A stretch of 64,000 bases of DNA, from assembly GCF_000380965.1 (NCBI RefSeq), contig NZ_KB905568.1, positions 17,578-81,577 on the forward strand, written 5' to 3'. The notes beneath the pieces were generated by a model, which was not told the origin of the DNA, searched no databases, and saw only the letters and a program-made list of their open reading frames with translations. The stretch is from Paenibacillus ginsengihumi DSM 21568. Its GTDB lineage: Bacteria > Bacillota > Bacilli > Paenibacillales > NBRC-103111. Every line of letters begins with the position of its first letter. Within the stretch, counting starts at the first letter, position 1. This document shows positions 50,007 to 59,325 of this stretch, piece by piece. The translations under genes were made by a program, and so were the position numbers.

Positions 50007-51170
50007 TCATAGCGTCACGATCTTGTTCTTGCCCGTCGTCTTGGCCTGGTACATCGCTTCGTCCGCCAGCTTGATGAGATCGTCCGCCGTCTGCCCCTTG
50101 CGCAGCTTGCTGCTGCCCATGCTGACCGTGACGACGGTCTCCGCCTCCACGCGGGCGCGAATCCGCTCGGCGACCGCTCTCGGGTCGGTCTCGGGATCGA
50201 CGATCAGCACGACGATTTCCTCGCCTCCGTAGCGTCCGCAAATGCCGATATCCTCCGTCTCCTCGCGGACGATATGCGATACCTGCATCAGCACCTCGTC
50301 GCCCGTATGGTGCCCCTTCGTATCGTTCAGCTTCTTGAAATTATCGATATCAATGAAAATAACGGACACCGGCTCGCGCATTCGGACATGCTGGTTGACC
50401 CGCTGGTAGAAATATTTGCGGTTATACAGCTTGGTCAATTCGTCTTTGATCGAGGAGTTGTATATCGCCTGCATGATCTCGATAATTCTCTCGAAAATTA
50501 ACAAAAACAGAACGGTGTGGCACACAAACGAAGCAACGATGCCGAGCATGCGCAGCGTGGGCTGCTCCCCCTTGAGCAAATAGACGTCGATCATATGTAT
50601 CGTCTGGTTGAAGAAGGCAAGCGTCAGCAGCACCTGATATTTGCCGTTCTGTCCGATGCGGGGGTTAACGAGCAAAAAGCCCGAAAAAATGAGCAAAAAC
50701 ATATACAGCTCGATGCCGAGGGACTGAACGAGCCGCATCGAGCCGTTCACGCCGTCCAGCCACCCCGGCAAATACCAGTAGCTCAGCGCCACGCCCAGGC
50801 TGACGACGCCGATGACCGCAAGGACGAATGCGTCCCGCTTGCGGGTGACGTTGTACAATTGGTAGATGCCGAGATGAAGAAGCAGGAAAGACAGCATTTT
50901 GAGCGACAGCTCGATAAAATATTGCATGTCGCTGTCGATCGGCCATAGCGTCCGGATGATGATCTGCACGTTCTGAACGATCATAATGAAGATCGCGAGC
51001 ACCATGGACAAATAACCGATCTTTCTGCGGTTCACCAATAGTCTGAAGGAAATGATGAAGGTCATCGCCAGAATGACCAGAAGCATGGCGTACAGGAAAA
51101 CGGCGCCAAGCGGCCCGTTCCAGAACGCCGACCACGACATGGAGTCGGTCGGGGATGAATCCATTGGCAA
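50007..51170 (-). CDS. Membrane diguanylate cyclase (GGDEF)
   Basis: 387 residues. Seven or eight membrane helices (about 18-225), then a GGDEF domain (about 225-385) with FIDIDNFKKLND and the active site RYGGEEIVVL (GGEEI variant, normally active). The usual RxxD inhibitory site just upstream is not seen (the stretch reads EETEDIGICG), so product inhibition may be lacking. It makes cyclic di-GMP from GTP. TTG 51170 is used with GGAGG 9 bases upstream. Confidence 0.9.
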   Translation of the reverse strand: MPMDSSPTDSMSWSAFWNGPLGAVFLYAMLLVILAMTFIISFRLLVNRRKIGYLSMVLAIFIMIVQNVQIIIRTLWPIDSDMQYFIELSLKMLSFLLLHLGIYQLYNVTRKRDAFVLAVIGVVSLGVALSYWYLPGWLDGVNGSMRLVQSLGIELYMFLLIFSGFLLVNPRIGQNGKYQVLLTLAFFNQTIHMIDVYLLKGEQPTLRMLGIVASFVCHTVLFLLIFERIIEIMQAIYNSSIKDELTKLYNRKYFYQRVNQHVRMREPVSVIFIDIDNFKKLNDTKGHHTGDEVLMQVSHIVREETEDIGICGRYGGEEIVVLIVDPETDPRAVAERIRARVEAETVVTVSMGSSKLRKGQTADDLIKLADEAMYQAKTTGKNKIVTL

Positions 51171-51325
51171 GTTGGTAAGCCTCCGTCGAGAAACTAAAAA
51201 GAAAGGAACGCGAGTTTATTATACCAAACATATATTCGAGCCGTGAAGTCTTGTTCTGCCAATCGATACCTGTTACGATGGAAAGAGAACGTTTAGCTTT
51301 TTCATCAAGGGGGGACTCACCCGAA

Positions 51326-52459
51326 ATGCGCATACTTCAAGCGTTGTTTTTTCCTCCCGAGCAGCCGGGCGGGGTATCGTCTATGGTTCCGTTCATGCTG
51401 GACCGCTTCAACAAGCGCGGCTGGGAGATGGAGCTTTTTTTCCTGCCCAAGAGGATACGCGGCAAAGGAACCGAAGAAGTGCAATTTTCCACCTTCGATT
51501 GGCAGGCTTACGCAGGGAACCGGGTGGTGGACAAATATATTCAAACCTTCAAGGACTACATATGGTGGACCAAGCTTCGCATCCAGCAATCCTATGATCT
51601 GATTCATGCCCATCATCCGATCGCCTGCCTCGTCATGAAGCGCCTGTTTCCGGATACGCCGGTCGTCATGACCGTTCACTCCAGCTATGAGCGAGAGCTT
51701 ATTCTGAATGGCAAAATCCGCGAGAACGGGCCGGAGCACCAGTTCCTCACATCGCTTTACCGCGAGCTGGAGGAGTGCGCCGATCAGCTGATCACCGTCT
51801 CGAACGCGTTCAAAAGCTACTTGGCGGATTATGTGCAGGAGCCGGAAAAGATCGGCGTCATCCCGAACGGCTTCGACGAGAAGCGCTTCAAGCCGGTTCA
51901 GCACGAGAACAAGGTGCCGCAGCTGATCACCGTATGCCGGCTCGTTCCGGCCAAAGGGCTGGATGTGCTGCTGCAGGCGTGCGCGGAGCTGAAGCGGAAG
52001 GGCCGCCCGTTCGTGCTGCATTTGATCGGCGACGGGCCGATCCGGCCGGAGCTTGAGGCGCTGGCGCAGGAGCTCGGCATTTACGAGGATACGATCTTCT
52101 ACGGCTACATGCTGCACCCCGAGGACTTCATGCCGTTCTTCGATATTTTTGTGCTGCCGTCGCGCGCGGAGGCGTTCGGCTCGGTGTTCGCCGAGGCCGC
52201 GCTGTGCGGACTGGCGCTGATCGGCACGAAGGTCGGTGGCATCGCGGAGCAGATCGAGAGCGGCAAGAACGGCCTGCTCGTGCCGGTGGACGATCCGTCC
52301 GCGCTGGCGGCCGCGCTCGAGAAGGTGATCATCGATCCGGCTTATCGCTACCAGCTCGCCCGCGTCGCCCAGGAGAAGGCGCTGAATACGTACTCCATGT
52401 CCCGCGCGGTACGGCAACTGCGCGCCGTATACCGCTCGTACCGGACAAACGACGAATAA
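51326..52459 (+). CDS. Glycosyltransferase family 4
   Basis: 377 residues, GT-B fold. N-terminal ALFFPPEQPGGVSSMVPFML, linker IPNGFDEKRF, then donor-binding LITVCRLVPAKGLDVLL and the EX7E-type motif LPSRAEAFGSVFAEAALCG. It transfers a sugar from a nucleotide donor to a surface polymer or lipid. ATG 51326 follows AAGGGGGG. It is divergent from the GGDEF gene; no other polysaccharide genes are beside it. Confidence 0.88.
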   Translation: MRILQALFFPPEQPGGVSSMVPFMLDRFNKRGWEMELFFLPKRIRGKGTEEVQFSTFDWQAYAGNRVVDKYIQTFKDYIWWTKLRIQQSYDLIHAHHPIACLVMKRLFPDTPVVMTVHSSYERELILNGKIRENGPEHQFLTSLYRELEECADQLITVSNAFKSYLADYVQEPEKIGVIPNGFDEKRFKPVQHENKVPQLITVCRLVPAKGLDVLLQACAELKRKGRPFVLHLIGDGPIRPELEALAQELGIYEDTIFYGYMLHPEDFMPFFDIFVLPSRAEAFGSVFAEAALCGLALIGTKVGGIAEQIESGKNGLLVPVDDPSALAAALEKVIIDPAYRYQLARVAQEKALNTYSMSRAVRQLRAVYRSYRTNDE

Positions 52460-52629
52460 GCCGGCTCGATGGCGATCCGCGATCCGTGATCTGCGGGCCG
52501 TGATCCGCGGGCCGCGGGAGGCGCAGGGGAGGAAGCTGGCAGCAAGGGCTGCTGCCTCCCCGCGAAGCGTGCGCTCCTCTCCCGGCCTGGCGGATGCGGC
52601 TCACGCCGCTGCCGCTTGCGCCTTCCATG

Positions 52630-53547
52630 TCAAGCGGCGAGGCGAAGCAGGATGACGCCGGCGACGGCGCACACGAGCCCTGCCGTCTCCCGCCGGCTGA
52701 ACGTCTCCTTCAGCCCGAAGCGGGCGTACAGCAGCACAATGACGACGTTCATCGCGATGATGGCGGAGACGAGCCCGGTTACGCCTTCGCGGAAGGCGGG
52801 CATCACGAACATCATGCCGCAGACGTTCGTCAAGCCGACGACCATGCCCCAGACGACTGTCCGCCCTGCGCTCCATGGAGCCGGAGCGGGACGTGCCGCC
52901 GCTGCGGCGCCGCTCTCCGCGCCATCCGCTGCGGCGGCCGCCTCCCGGGCCGGCGCCGGCTTGGCGCGTCCGGCCAGCCAGGAGACTCCGAACAGCAGCG
53001 AGCCTGTCGTGAACATCATCGTCAGCACCGGCAGCGTCTCCGCGCCGAGCAGCGTGGCCTGCTTGCTGGTCAGGTCGGTCAGGCCGAAAGACAGCATCGC
53101 CAAGGCGCCCCACTGGGCGCCCTTCAGATTGCGGAACGAAATATCGCTTGAATAGCGAATCAGCAGAAGACCGGCGATAATGACAAGAAACGAAGCGAGC
53201 TGAACGGCGTTCAGCTTTTCGTTCCATAAAAAATAAGCAAGCGTGACGACGACGACCGGCGGCATAGCGGTCAGCAGCGCGACGAGCGACGCCCGGCCGA
53301 CGGCATATCCTTTGTACATCGAGGCGTTCCCCATAAAAGAAAAGAGCCCCAGCAGCACGCCGATCCAGGCCGCCTGTGTCCACGCTTGTCCGGCGAAGCC
53401 GTTTGCCCCGACGACAATCAGCGTGCCGGACAAGTACACGCCGAACAGCAGCAGGTTGCGGTCGATCGGCCGCTGTGAGGTCCATTGGTACAAAATGCCC
53501 CTCAGCCCGAAGCATAGAGCCGAGGCGGCAGCGAATACAAACCACAT
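52630..53547 (-). CDS. EamA/DMT-type transporter
   Basis: 305 residues with ten membrane segments in two EamA halves. They are joined by an Ala-rich linker (residues about 200-235, AREAAAAADGAESGAAAAAR) that is longer than usual. Members export or import metabolites of the drug/metabolite superfamily; the substrate is unknown. ATG 53547 follows GGAGAATGG. It follows the SDR gene on the same strand, 48 bases apart. Confidence 0.82.
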   Translation of the reverse strand: MWFVFAAASALCFGLRGILYQWTSQRPIDRNLLLFGVYLSGTLIVVGANGFAGQAWTQAAWIGVLLGLFSFMGNASMYKGYAVGRASLVALLTAMPPVVVVTLAYFLWNEKLNAVQLASFLVIIAGLLLIRYSSDISFRNLKGAQWGALAMLSFGLTDLTSKQATLLGAETLPVLTMMFTTGSLLFGVSWLAGRAKPAPAREAAAAADGAESGAAAAARPAPAPWSAGRTVVWGMVVGLTNVCGMMFVMPAFREGVTGLVSAIIAMNVVIVLLYARFGLKETFSRRETAGLVCAVAGVILLRLAA

Positions 53548-53595
53548 CTGTCCATTCTCCTAGCAGTCCACTCGGACGGTTGTCCGTCCTTGGTG

Positions 53596-54357
53596 TTATT
53601 CTTCGTAGATCATCTTCACTGTCATGCCCCCGTCGATCACGAGGTTTTGGCCTGTCATGAAGCCGGTATTGTTGCCGCACAAGTACAGGCAGGCGGCGGC
53701 GATATCCTCCGGCCGCCCGACGCGGCCGACCGGATGCTGCAGCCGGTCCCGCTCCGAATGCACCGGCACAGTCCGGCGGGACGCCTTCTGCCAATCCCGC
53801 GTCTCGATCCAGCCTGGGCTGATCGCATTGACCCGGATGCCGTAGGGGCCGAGGCTTACTGCCATCGCATGCGTCAAGGCCAGCAGCCCTCCCTTGGAGG
53901 CGGAATAGGCTTCGGTATCCGCTTCGGACATGAGCGCGCGGGTGGAGGCGATATGGACGATCGAGCCTCCTCCCTGGCGTTTCATGAGCGCAGCGGCCTG
54001 CCGGGAGCAGAGGAACGGGCCGCGGAGATTCACAGCGAGCACCCGGTCGAAATCGCTGACAGGCAGCTCGAGCATCGACCCGCCCCTGCTGATGCCGGCA
54101 TTGTTGATCAGCGCGTCGACCCTCCCGAACTCCTCCGCAATGACCCGGAACCAGCGCTGCACCTCTTCCTCGGCGGACACGTCCACGCACAGGAACATCC
54201 CTTGCCGGCCCAGCTTCCGGATGTCCCGGATCAGCTCCAGCCCGGCTTCCTTGTCGATATCCGCCGCGGCGACATCGTAGCCGGCCTGCGCGAAGGCCAG
54301 CGAGATCGCCCGGCCGATCCCTTGCGCGCCGCCGGTGACGGCCGCCACTTTGCGCAT
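53596..54357 (-). CDS. Short-chain dehydrogenase/reductase
   Basis: 253 residues, classical SDR. Cofactor site AVTGGAQGIGRAISLAFAQA with an acidic residue after the second strand (AAADID), which suggests NAD. NNAGIS, catalytic Ser in HIASTRA, and YSASKGG (Tyr and Lys). The C-terminal NTGFMTGQNLVIDGG resembles glucose-1-dehydrogenase/FabG types. ATG 54357 follows GGGAGGTG. Substrate unknown; probably co-transcribed with the DMT gene. Confidence 0.9.
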   Translation of the reverse strand: MRKVAAVTGGAQGIGRAISLAFAQAGYDVAAADIDKEAGLELIRDIRKLGRQGMFLCVDVSAEEEVQRWFRVIAEEFGRVDALINNAGISRGGSMLELPVSDFDRVLAVNLRGPFLCSRQAAALMKRQGGGSIVHIASTRALMSEADTEAYSASKGGLLALTHAMAVSLGPYGIRVNAISPGWIETRDWQKASRRTVPVHSERDRLQHPVGRVGRPEDIAAACLYLCGNNTGFMTGQNLVIDGGMTVKMIYEE

Positions 54358-54489
54358 AGGCACACCTCCCATCCAGCCATTTGCTTTTTGCTGTAATTAT
54401 CGAATACTATAAGAATAGCATAATTGGAAGAAAAGAAAAGAACGTCGAAGCCTCGCGCCCGAAGCTCGCGACATGCAGGCGCATGCGCG

Positions 54490-55533
54490 CTATGCCTCGG
54501 CGGCGGGGTCCTTGCGCCAGATCAGCAGCGTCATCCAGGCCATGCTGAGCAGGCCGAACAGCGGGTAAAGCGAAGCCAGCAGCGCCTTGAAGCCGATCTG
54601 GCTGACGACGAAGCTGGCGGCCAGCAGGAGCAGCACGATCGTCCGTTCGGCCAGGCCTGTTCGCTGGGAGATTTGCAGGGAGAGTCCGTAGATGTCGGCG
54701 AGAAATGTGGTGAATATTTCGCTGTATATAACGAAGACGAACAGAAGCTGCAACACGCCGCCCATCTGCTGCGTCAACAGGCCCATCGGAATATCGTAAC
54801 GCAGAATATCCGGCATTTGGGCCGATAAGGCGAAATGCCCGGCCAGCAGCATGAGCCCGATGAGGATGCCGCCCAGGGTGCCGCCGCGGATCAGGACGGA
54901 GCGGTCGCGTATCGCCGTCCCGAGCGGAACGAGCACCGCTTGCGCCATGGACAAGTTAAAGGCTGCATACAGCAGCGGAGCGAGCCAAATCCGCAGCGTC
55001 GAATGGCCGGTATCGAGGAGCAGCCAGTTCGCAGCGCCCGGAGAAGGGTAGGCATAGATGACGGCCATGACGCTGAATAGCGCCATCATCGGGACGACCA
55101 GGCTGTTGACGGCCAGTATCGATTTCATGCCCTTGATCAGCAAGAGGTAAGTGAGCGCCATCGTGAACAGTAGCCCGGCCTGATATGGAAGCTTAAGCTG
55201 CTCGGCAAAGACGGAGCCGGCGCCGGCCAGCATCACGGTGGTCACCCCGAACAAAATGACCATCGTGAACAGGCTGACCCACTCGCCGATCTTCGGACCG
55301 AACAACAGCTTGTTCAGATCCTCGTAAGATTTGGCGTTCAATTGGCCGGCCAGCAGCATCAGCTTGATTCCAAGCCACACGAACAAGGCGGAGGCGACGC
55401 CGATCGTCAGCGTGGCCATCCAACCGTACCGGGTGAAGAACTGCAGAATCTCTTGGCCGGTGGCAAAGCCGGCTCCTACGACGGTCCCCACGTAGGTAAA
55501 GCTGACCTGCAGAACGCTCCCCCATTTTTTCAT
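54490..55533 (-). CDS. YkvI-type membrane protein (APC superfamily)
   Basis: 347 residues, ten membrane segments, starting KKWGSVLQVSFTYVGTVVGA with GFATGQEILQFF in the first unwound helix as in APC/NSS-fold carriers. It matches Bacillus YkvI by overall pattern. Substrate unknown. ATG 55533 follows AAGGAGG at 13 bases. Upstream of the SDR/DMT pair on the same strand but 130 bases away. Confidence 0.8.
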   Translation of the reverse strand: MKKWGSVLQVSFTYVGTVVGAGFATGQEILQFFTRYGWMATLTIGVASALFVWLGIKLMLLAGQLNAKSYEDLNKLLFGPKIGEWVSLFTMVILFGVTTVMLAGAGSVFAEQLKLPYQAGLLFTMALTYLLLIKGMKSILAVNSLVVPMMALFSVMAVIYAYPSPGAANWLLLDTGHSTLRIWLAPLLYAAFNLSMAQAVLVPLGTAIRDRSVLIRGGTLGGILIGLMLLAGHFALSAQMPDILRYDIPMGLLTQQMGGVLQLLFVFVIYSEIFTTFLADIYGLSLQISQRTGLAERTIVLLLLAASFVVSQIGFKALLASLYPLFGLLSMAWMTLLIWRKDPAAEA

Positions 55534-55698
55534 ATCGAATCGTGTCCTCCTTCGTACAGCTTGTATACTTACAAGTTATGTACAGGGGCCAAGCCTCATG
55601 ACACGAACTTCGGAACCGCCTTGCGGACCAGCTGAAGCGCTTCGATGCCTGCGTTCCCTTTTCGACCTAGACTATTCTTGATACAGGAGCGTGCCGCT

Positions 55699-56310
55699 GT
55701 GGACCTGCTGTTGCCATTCATAGATCAATATGGATACATCGCATTATTCGTGCTTTTGTGCCTCGGCATCGTCGGAGTCCCGGTGCCGGACGAAATATTG
55801 ATGACGACGGTCGGTTCGTTGACGGCAGGCAATGAGCCGATCTTGTCGTACGGACCGTGCCTTCTTGCCAGCTTTGCCGGCACGATGACAGGGATGATGA
55901 CCAGCTACATGCTCGGCCTTAAGGTGGGCAAGCCGTTCCTGTACCGGTTCGGCCGCTGGTTCAAGCTGACTCCCGGCAGACTGGCCGTGGCGGAAGGCTG
56001 GTTTCAGCGGTATGGCCTGTGGGCTGTCGCGTTCGGATATTACATTCCGGGGATTCGCCATTTTACTTGCTATTTGGCCGGGGCCAGCAATGTCAAGCTG
56101 TGGAAATATGTGCTCGTTGCAGGAAGCGGCGCTTTCGTCTGGTGCCTCACCTTCCTGACGCTCGGACATGTGATCGGCATTAATGCGCCGGCTATTCTGG
56201 AGGCGATACACCGTTATTTGAGCATCTGCGTTGCGGCCGTCGTCATCGTGGCTGCCGCCGGCGGATACGTCTATTGGCGGTTCCGCAAACGAACTGAGCC
56301 CGGGTCGTAA
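55699..56310 (+). CDS. DedA/SNARE-associated family membrane protein
   Basis: 203 residues. DedA pattern: YIALFVLLCLGIVGVPVPDE, GKPFLYRFGRWFKL, FGYYIPGIRHFTCYLAGAS, and a long C-terminal helix. DedA proteins flip or move lipids such as undecaprenyl phosphate. The conserved Glu (PDE) and Arg (GIRH) are present. GTG 55699 follows AGGAG by about 10 bases. Confidence 0.88.
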   Translation: MDLLLPFIDQYGYIALFVLLCLGIVGVPVPDEILMTTVGSLTAGNEPILSYGPCLLASFAGTMTGMMTSYMLGLKVGKPFLYRFGRWFKLTPGRLAVAEGWFQRYGLWAVAFGYYIPGIRHFTCYLAGASNVKLWKYVLVAGSGAFVWCLTFLTLGHVIGINAPAILEAIHRYLSICVAAVVIVAAAGGYVYWRFRKRTEPGS

Positions 56311-56315
56311 CGACA

Positions 56316-56349
56316 AAGGGACGGTTCCCCGGATAGGGGACCGTCCCTT
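56316..56349. terminator. Terminator between dedA-like and lipoprotein genes
   Basis: AAGGGACGGTTCCCC (56316-56330) pairs with GGGGACCGTCCCTT (56336-56349) with one bulge. It serves the convergent genes. Confidence 0.8.
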
Positions 56350-56354
56350 CGCGC

Positions 56355-57056
56355 TTATTCGGCAAACAGCTTGATGGAATTGATGACCTGTGTCTTCGGA
56401 TCGATGTCGAGCTTGAGCAGCGCGCCTTCCGATTCGTAGGCAATGACGTAGCTCGTGTTCGTATCGGGCTGGCCGAGCGCCTTGATCGCATCGGCAACCT
56501 TGTCGCCCAGCTTCAATCCGTTCAGTCCGGGGTCGACATCCTTGCTGCGCACATCGATAAACTGGAGCTCCTTGGCACTGTTAAAGCCTACCAGAAAATC
56601 GGTGTAATCGTACACGATAATCGTCTCTTCCTCTTCCATCAGAAACTGGTCCGCCGGCTTGCCGAGCTGGCTTACAATGTCGTCCGCCTTCGTCTTCAAG
56701 GCCAGGCCGAGCAGCGTGGGCTTCTCCTGCGTATACGGCTGCTTGATCTCGAGCTTCGGCTTGCCCGGCGGAGCATCGGCCGGCTCCTGTGCAGCTTCGC
56801 TGCTCGCCAGCGATACCTTGTCCCCGGACGGTTCCGGCGGTGCAGGCGCGGTCGCCGGCGGTGCGGACTTTTCTTCCGGGACGTTGTCGGTGGGGGAGGC
56901 TTGCCTTACCTCCTGATCATGGTTATGCATGGCTGGCGCCGGTTGAGCCGGCTGATGCTCCATGGCGACGGGCTCCTTGGAGCCGCAAGCCGTTGCGAAA
57001 GCCAGCAAAGCGATCAATGCGGACAAGCAGCCGACAATGCTTCTTTGTGTTTTCAT
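56355..57056 (-). CDS. Hypothetical lipoprotein
   Basis: 233 residues. Lipoprotein signal with lipobox FATAC before GSKEP, then a Pro/Ala/Glu-rich linker (28-100). The folded part (about 105-230) has repeated LGKPADQFL and ALGQPDTNTSY elements, each after a KxxDDIVSQ/GDKVADAIK helix, like SmpA/DUF4309-type repeats. It is anchored on the outside of the membrane; function unknown. An R1 repeat lies directly upstream. Confidence 0.75.
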   Translation of the reverse strand: MKTQRSIVGCLSALIALLAFATACGSKEPVAMEHQPAQPAPAMHNHDQEVRQASPTDNVPEEKSAPPATAPAPPEPSGDKVSLASSEAAQEPADAPPGKPKLEIKQPYTQEKPTLLGLALKTKADDIVSQLGKPADQFLMEEEETIIVYDYTDFLVGFNSAKELQFIDVRSKDVDPGLNGLKLGDKVADAIKALGQPDTNTSYVIAYESEGALLKLDIDPKTQVINSIKLFAE

Positions 57057-57080
57057 CCCGGTAACCCTCTTTTCGTCTTA

Positions 57081-57177
57081 ATCTATCTTGAAAAATTGGA
57101 CGGAACCCTCCGGCGAATTTTTCAACACCGAAGGTGAAGACCGATGACGACAGGAAGAGCTCGTCATAGGCGTCTAT
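57081..57177. repeat. R1 intergenic repeat, reverse orientation
   Basis: TTGAAAAATTGGACGGA (57088) pairs with TCCGGCGAATTTTTCAA (57109-57125). Hairpin A CGATGACGA...CTCGTCATAGG is at 57142-57170. Nearly the same as 16746-16838. Confidence 0.78.
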
Positions 57178-57458
57178 GTACCATAGCGCTTGTTTGGGCG
57201 GCATTACTAATCATACTCTGCGCCTCGCATTTGCTCAAAGAGCAAATTGAGTCAAAATTAGGCAAAAACAATGAAAATATGCAAAATTCGATTTCAAAAT
57301 GGCTGCTGCTCGAGCGATACTTTACCTTTTAATATATTAGACGAAATTTATACAGGAAAGTTTCAACTTTTTTCAAAAACATGCCGGCGGCTGCTTGAAT
57401 GTCCCCTTGCGAATGTGATAAGTTTACGAAAAAGATTGGATGGAGGAACAGCGGAAGC
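57178..57458. other. Leader region of xpt
   Basis: AT-rich, no open gene. I looked for a guanine riboswitch core (TATA...ATGGTTTGG-like P1/J) and did not find one. No clear -35/-10 pair was identified. Confidence 0.45.
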
Positions 57459-58028
57459 ATGGAACTGTTGAAGGAGAAAATTAAGGAAGTCGGCATCGTC
57501 GTCTCGGATGAGGTGATCAAGCTGGACGCCATCCTGAACCACGCGATCGATCCGGTATTGACGACAGCGATGGGGCGCGAATTCGCGCGCAGGTTTGCCG
57601 AGGACAAGATCACGAAGGTGGTGACGATCGAATCGTCGGGAATCCCGATTGCGTTCGCCGCGGCGCAGGAGCTGAACGTTCCGCTCGTTTTTGCCCGCCG
57701 AAAAAAGACGCTGAATACCGCAACGGACACCTACTGCGAAAGGGTGCCTTCTTTTACGAAAGGCATGGTCACTGACATTATGGTGGCGAAGGAATTTTTG
57801 CACGAAAGCGACAGGGTGCTGCTGATCGACGATTTTATAGCGAACGGAGACGCGGCGAAAGGACTGATTCGCATCATTCAGCGATCCGGCGCAACCTTGG
57901 TCGGGGTCGGCATCGCGGTGGAAAAGTCGTTCCAAGCCGGGGGACGGTCAATCCGCGAACAGGGCATTCGCGTGGAGTCGCTCGTGCGCATCGCCTCTCT
58001 GGCCAACGGAGCGATTCGCTTCGAATAA
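57459..58028 (+). CDS. xpt: Xanthine phosphoribosyltransferase
   Basis: 189 residues, similar to Bacillus Xpt along its length: LDAILNHAIDPVLTTAMGRE, TIESSGIPIAFAAAQEL, PRPP site LLIDDFIANGDAAKGL, and VEKSFQAGGR with RVESLVRI. It converts xanthine and PRPP to XMP in purine salvage. ATG 57459 follows GGAGG. The Bacillus gene is under a guanine riboswitch with pbuX downstream; neither is seen here. Confidence 0.92.
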   Translation: MELLKEKIKEVGIVVSDEVIKLDAILNHAIDPVLTTAMGREFARRFAEDKITKVVTIESSGIPIAFAAAQELNVPLVFARRKKTLNTATDTYCERVPSFTKGMVTDIMVAKEFLHESDRVLLIDDFIANGDAAKGLIRIIQRSGATLVGVGIAVEKSFQAGGRSIREQGIRVESLVRIASLANGAIRFE

Positions 58029-58211
58029 CAACATTTGCATAAGCGGCTTTTTGTCTTAACGCTTCCCTCTCCGAGCATTTTTTTATATAATGATGACATC
58101 GACTTGAGATTTAGCGGAATGGGGAAGCAACGTTACGAGCCGACAGTTGCGTGGCAGCTGCGTGAGAAAGATCGAATTCGAGCCGGAACTAGCTTGGAGG
58201 AGGGGGATACC

Positions 58212-58538
58212 ATGGAAAACAACATGATTCCGGAGCAGTTTATGATGAACAAGCTGGCGGAAGCCAAGGTTCATTTCGAGCGGGCCCTGGATTGCAAGCA
58301 TACGGAGTTTGACGACTTGTACCCTTATATGGTCGAGCATCCGCAATTTTTCTGGTACAAACGCTACGTGGCCTGGTCGGAGCTGCTCACCGTCGTGAAG
58401 CTGTGCCGCGAGCTGGACATCGATTGGACCACAGCCTTCTCCGCTCAGCAGGCGGAATATATTACGAAGCGGGTCATGTCCAGCAAGGTGCTCGATTACT
58501 GGTACGAAACGAACGATTCGAGGGAGCATGTCGGCTAA
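58212..58538 (+). CDS. Hypothetical protein (108 aa)
   Basis: 108 residues, helical and aromatic-rich (YMVEHPQFFWYKRYVAWSEL), no membrane segment. ATG 58212 follows the strong RBS GGAGGAGGGGG. TATATAAT near 58087 may be its -10. A terminator follows. I do not recognise the family. Confidence 0.65.
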   Translation: MENNMIPEQFMMNKLAEAKVHFERALDCKHTEFDDLYPYMVEHPQFFWYKRYVAWSELLTVVKLCRELDIDWTTAFSAQQAEYITKRVMSSKVLDYWYETNDSREHVG

Positions 58539-58566
58539 GCGGAAAACTTATGTTGCCTGATCATAT

Positions 58567-58606
58567 AACAACCTGTACTCCGGATGCGGAGCACAGGTTG
58601 TTTTTT
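58567..58606. terminator. Terminator after the 108-aa gene
   Basis: AACAACCTGTACTCCG (58567-58582) pairs with CGGAGCACAGGTTGTT (58587-58602), followed by TTTT. It also suits the convergent gene at 58613. Confidence 0.9.
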
Positions 58607-58612
58607 GTCTTG

Positions 58613-58933
58613 TCAATCCAGGACCTTCATGCTTTCGATCTGCTTCTTCGTCTCGGGCGTGCCGAGCTCGTAAAGCTTGCGGTATATGGCCTTGAGCGAC
58701 TGGCTGTTCGCTCTCTCCAAATCGTCGTCATATTTGGACAGCACATAAGACGAAAAGCCGAGCATCGCTCCGGCGGACGTCTCGTCCCATTCCTGCGCAT
58801 CCTCGAACATCTCCTGCAGTTGGTCGATGTCCTCTTCGGTCGCCTCGATTTCCAGCTCGTAGTTGCCGATCACGTCTTTGGGCTCCAATATTTCCGCAGA
58901 GCCAACGGTGACGTAGTACGTTTTTTTCTCCAC
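58613..58933 (-). CDS. Hypothetical protein (106 aa)
   Basis: 106 residues, acidic and soluble. It begins EKKTYYVTVGSAEILEPKDV and has a helical middle (EEDIDQLQEMFEDAQEWDET). GTG 58933 follows AAAGGGG by 10 bases. The pattern resembles small Bacillus hydrolase-like unknowns, but no motif identifies a function. Confidence 0.65.
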   Translation of the reverse strand: MEKKTYYVTVGSAEILEPKDVIGNYELEIEATEEDIDQLQEMFEDAQEWDETSAGAMLGFSSYVLSKYDDDLERANSQSLKAIYRKLYELGTPETKKQIESMKVLD

Positions 58934-59097
58934 AGCGCAGCGCCCCTTTCATCTTGCTATCGTTAAAGTCCACAATTTGCGGCTGGTAAAGTCCCCAATC
59001 CCGATTTGTTTATTGTATGCCCCAAAACATGATATCTTATAGATACGCGGTGCATTTTGTACCCGAAGAGATCATGCAGGAAAGGACGAAGCCGACG

Positions 59098-59325
59098 ATG
59101 ATCAGCGAAGAGCAATTGGATGAATATCGCGTTCAGGGAACGATGCTGCGCGTCGTGCGGGATGCCGATCCCGCCAACGATGTCAAAGGAATTGTCGTCG
59201 CCTGGAACGACAAGCATGTGCTGATCCGGCGTCCGAATCGGCGCGTTGTGCAGCTGGACAGGTCTTATCATTATCAGCCGTTCTCGGAGCCGAGGGCCGA
59301 CTTATGGGGGACGAACGAGCCATGA
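59098..59325 (+). CDS. Hypothetical protein (75 aa), upstream of cbiZ
   Basis: 75 residues from ATG 59098 (AAAGGA upstream). ATG 59074 is an alternative giving 83 residues. The chain VVRDADPANDVKGIVVAWND and KHVLIRRPNRRVVQLDRSYH suggests a small beta-barrel. Its stop overlaps the start of cbiZ (ATGA), so the two are coupled. Not recognised. Confidence 0.6.
   Translation: MISEEQLDEYRVQGTMLRVVRDADPANDVKGIVVAWNDKHVLIRRPNRRVVQLDRSYHYQPFSEPRADLWGTNEP

Noticed and set aside
52601..54190. 529-codon minus-strand frame across the DMT and SDR genes
   Set aside because: It runs out of frame through two well-supported genes on the same strand and has an Arg/Gly-rich composition typical of frame shadows.
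57178..57458. Guanine riboswitch before xpt
   Set aside because: Expected from Bacillus, but the conserved aptamer core could not be found in the leader.
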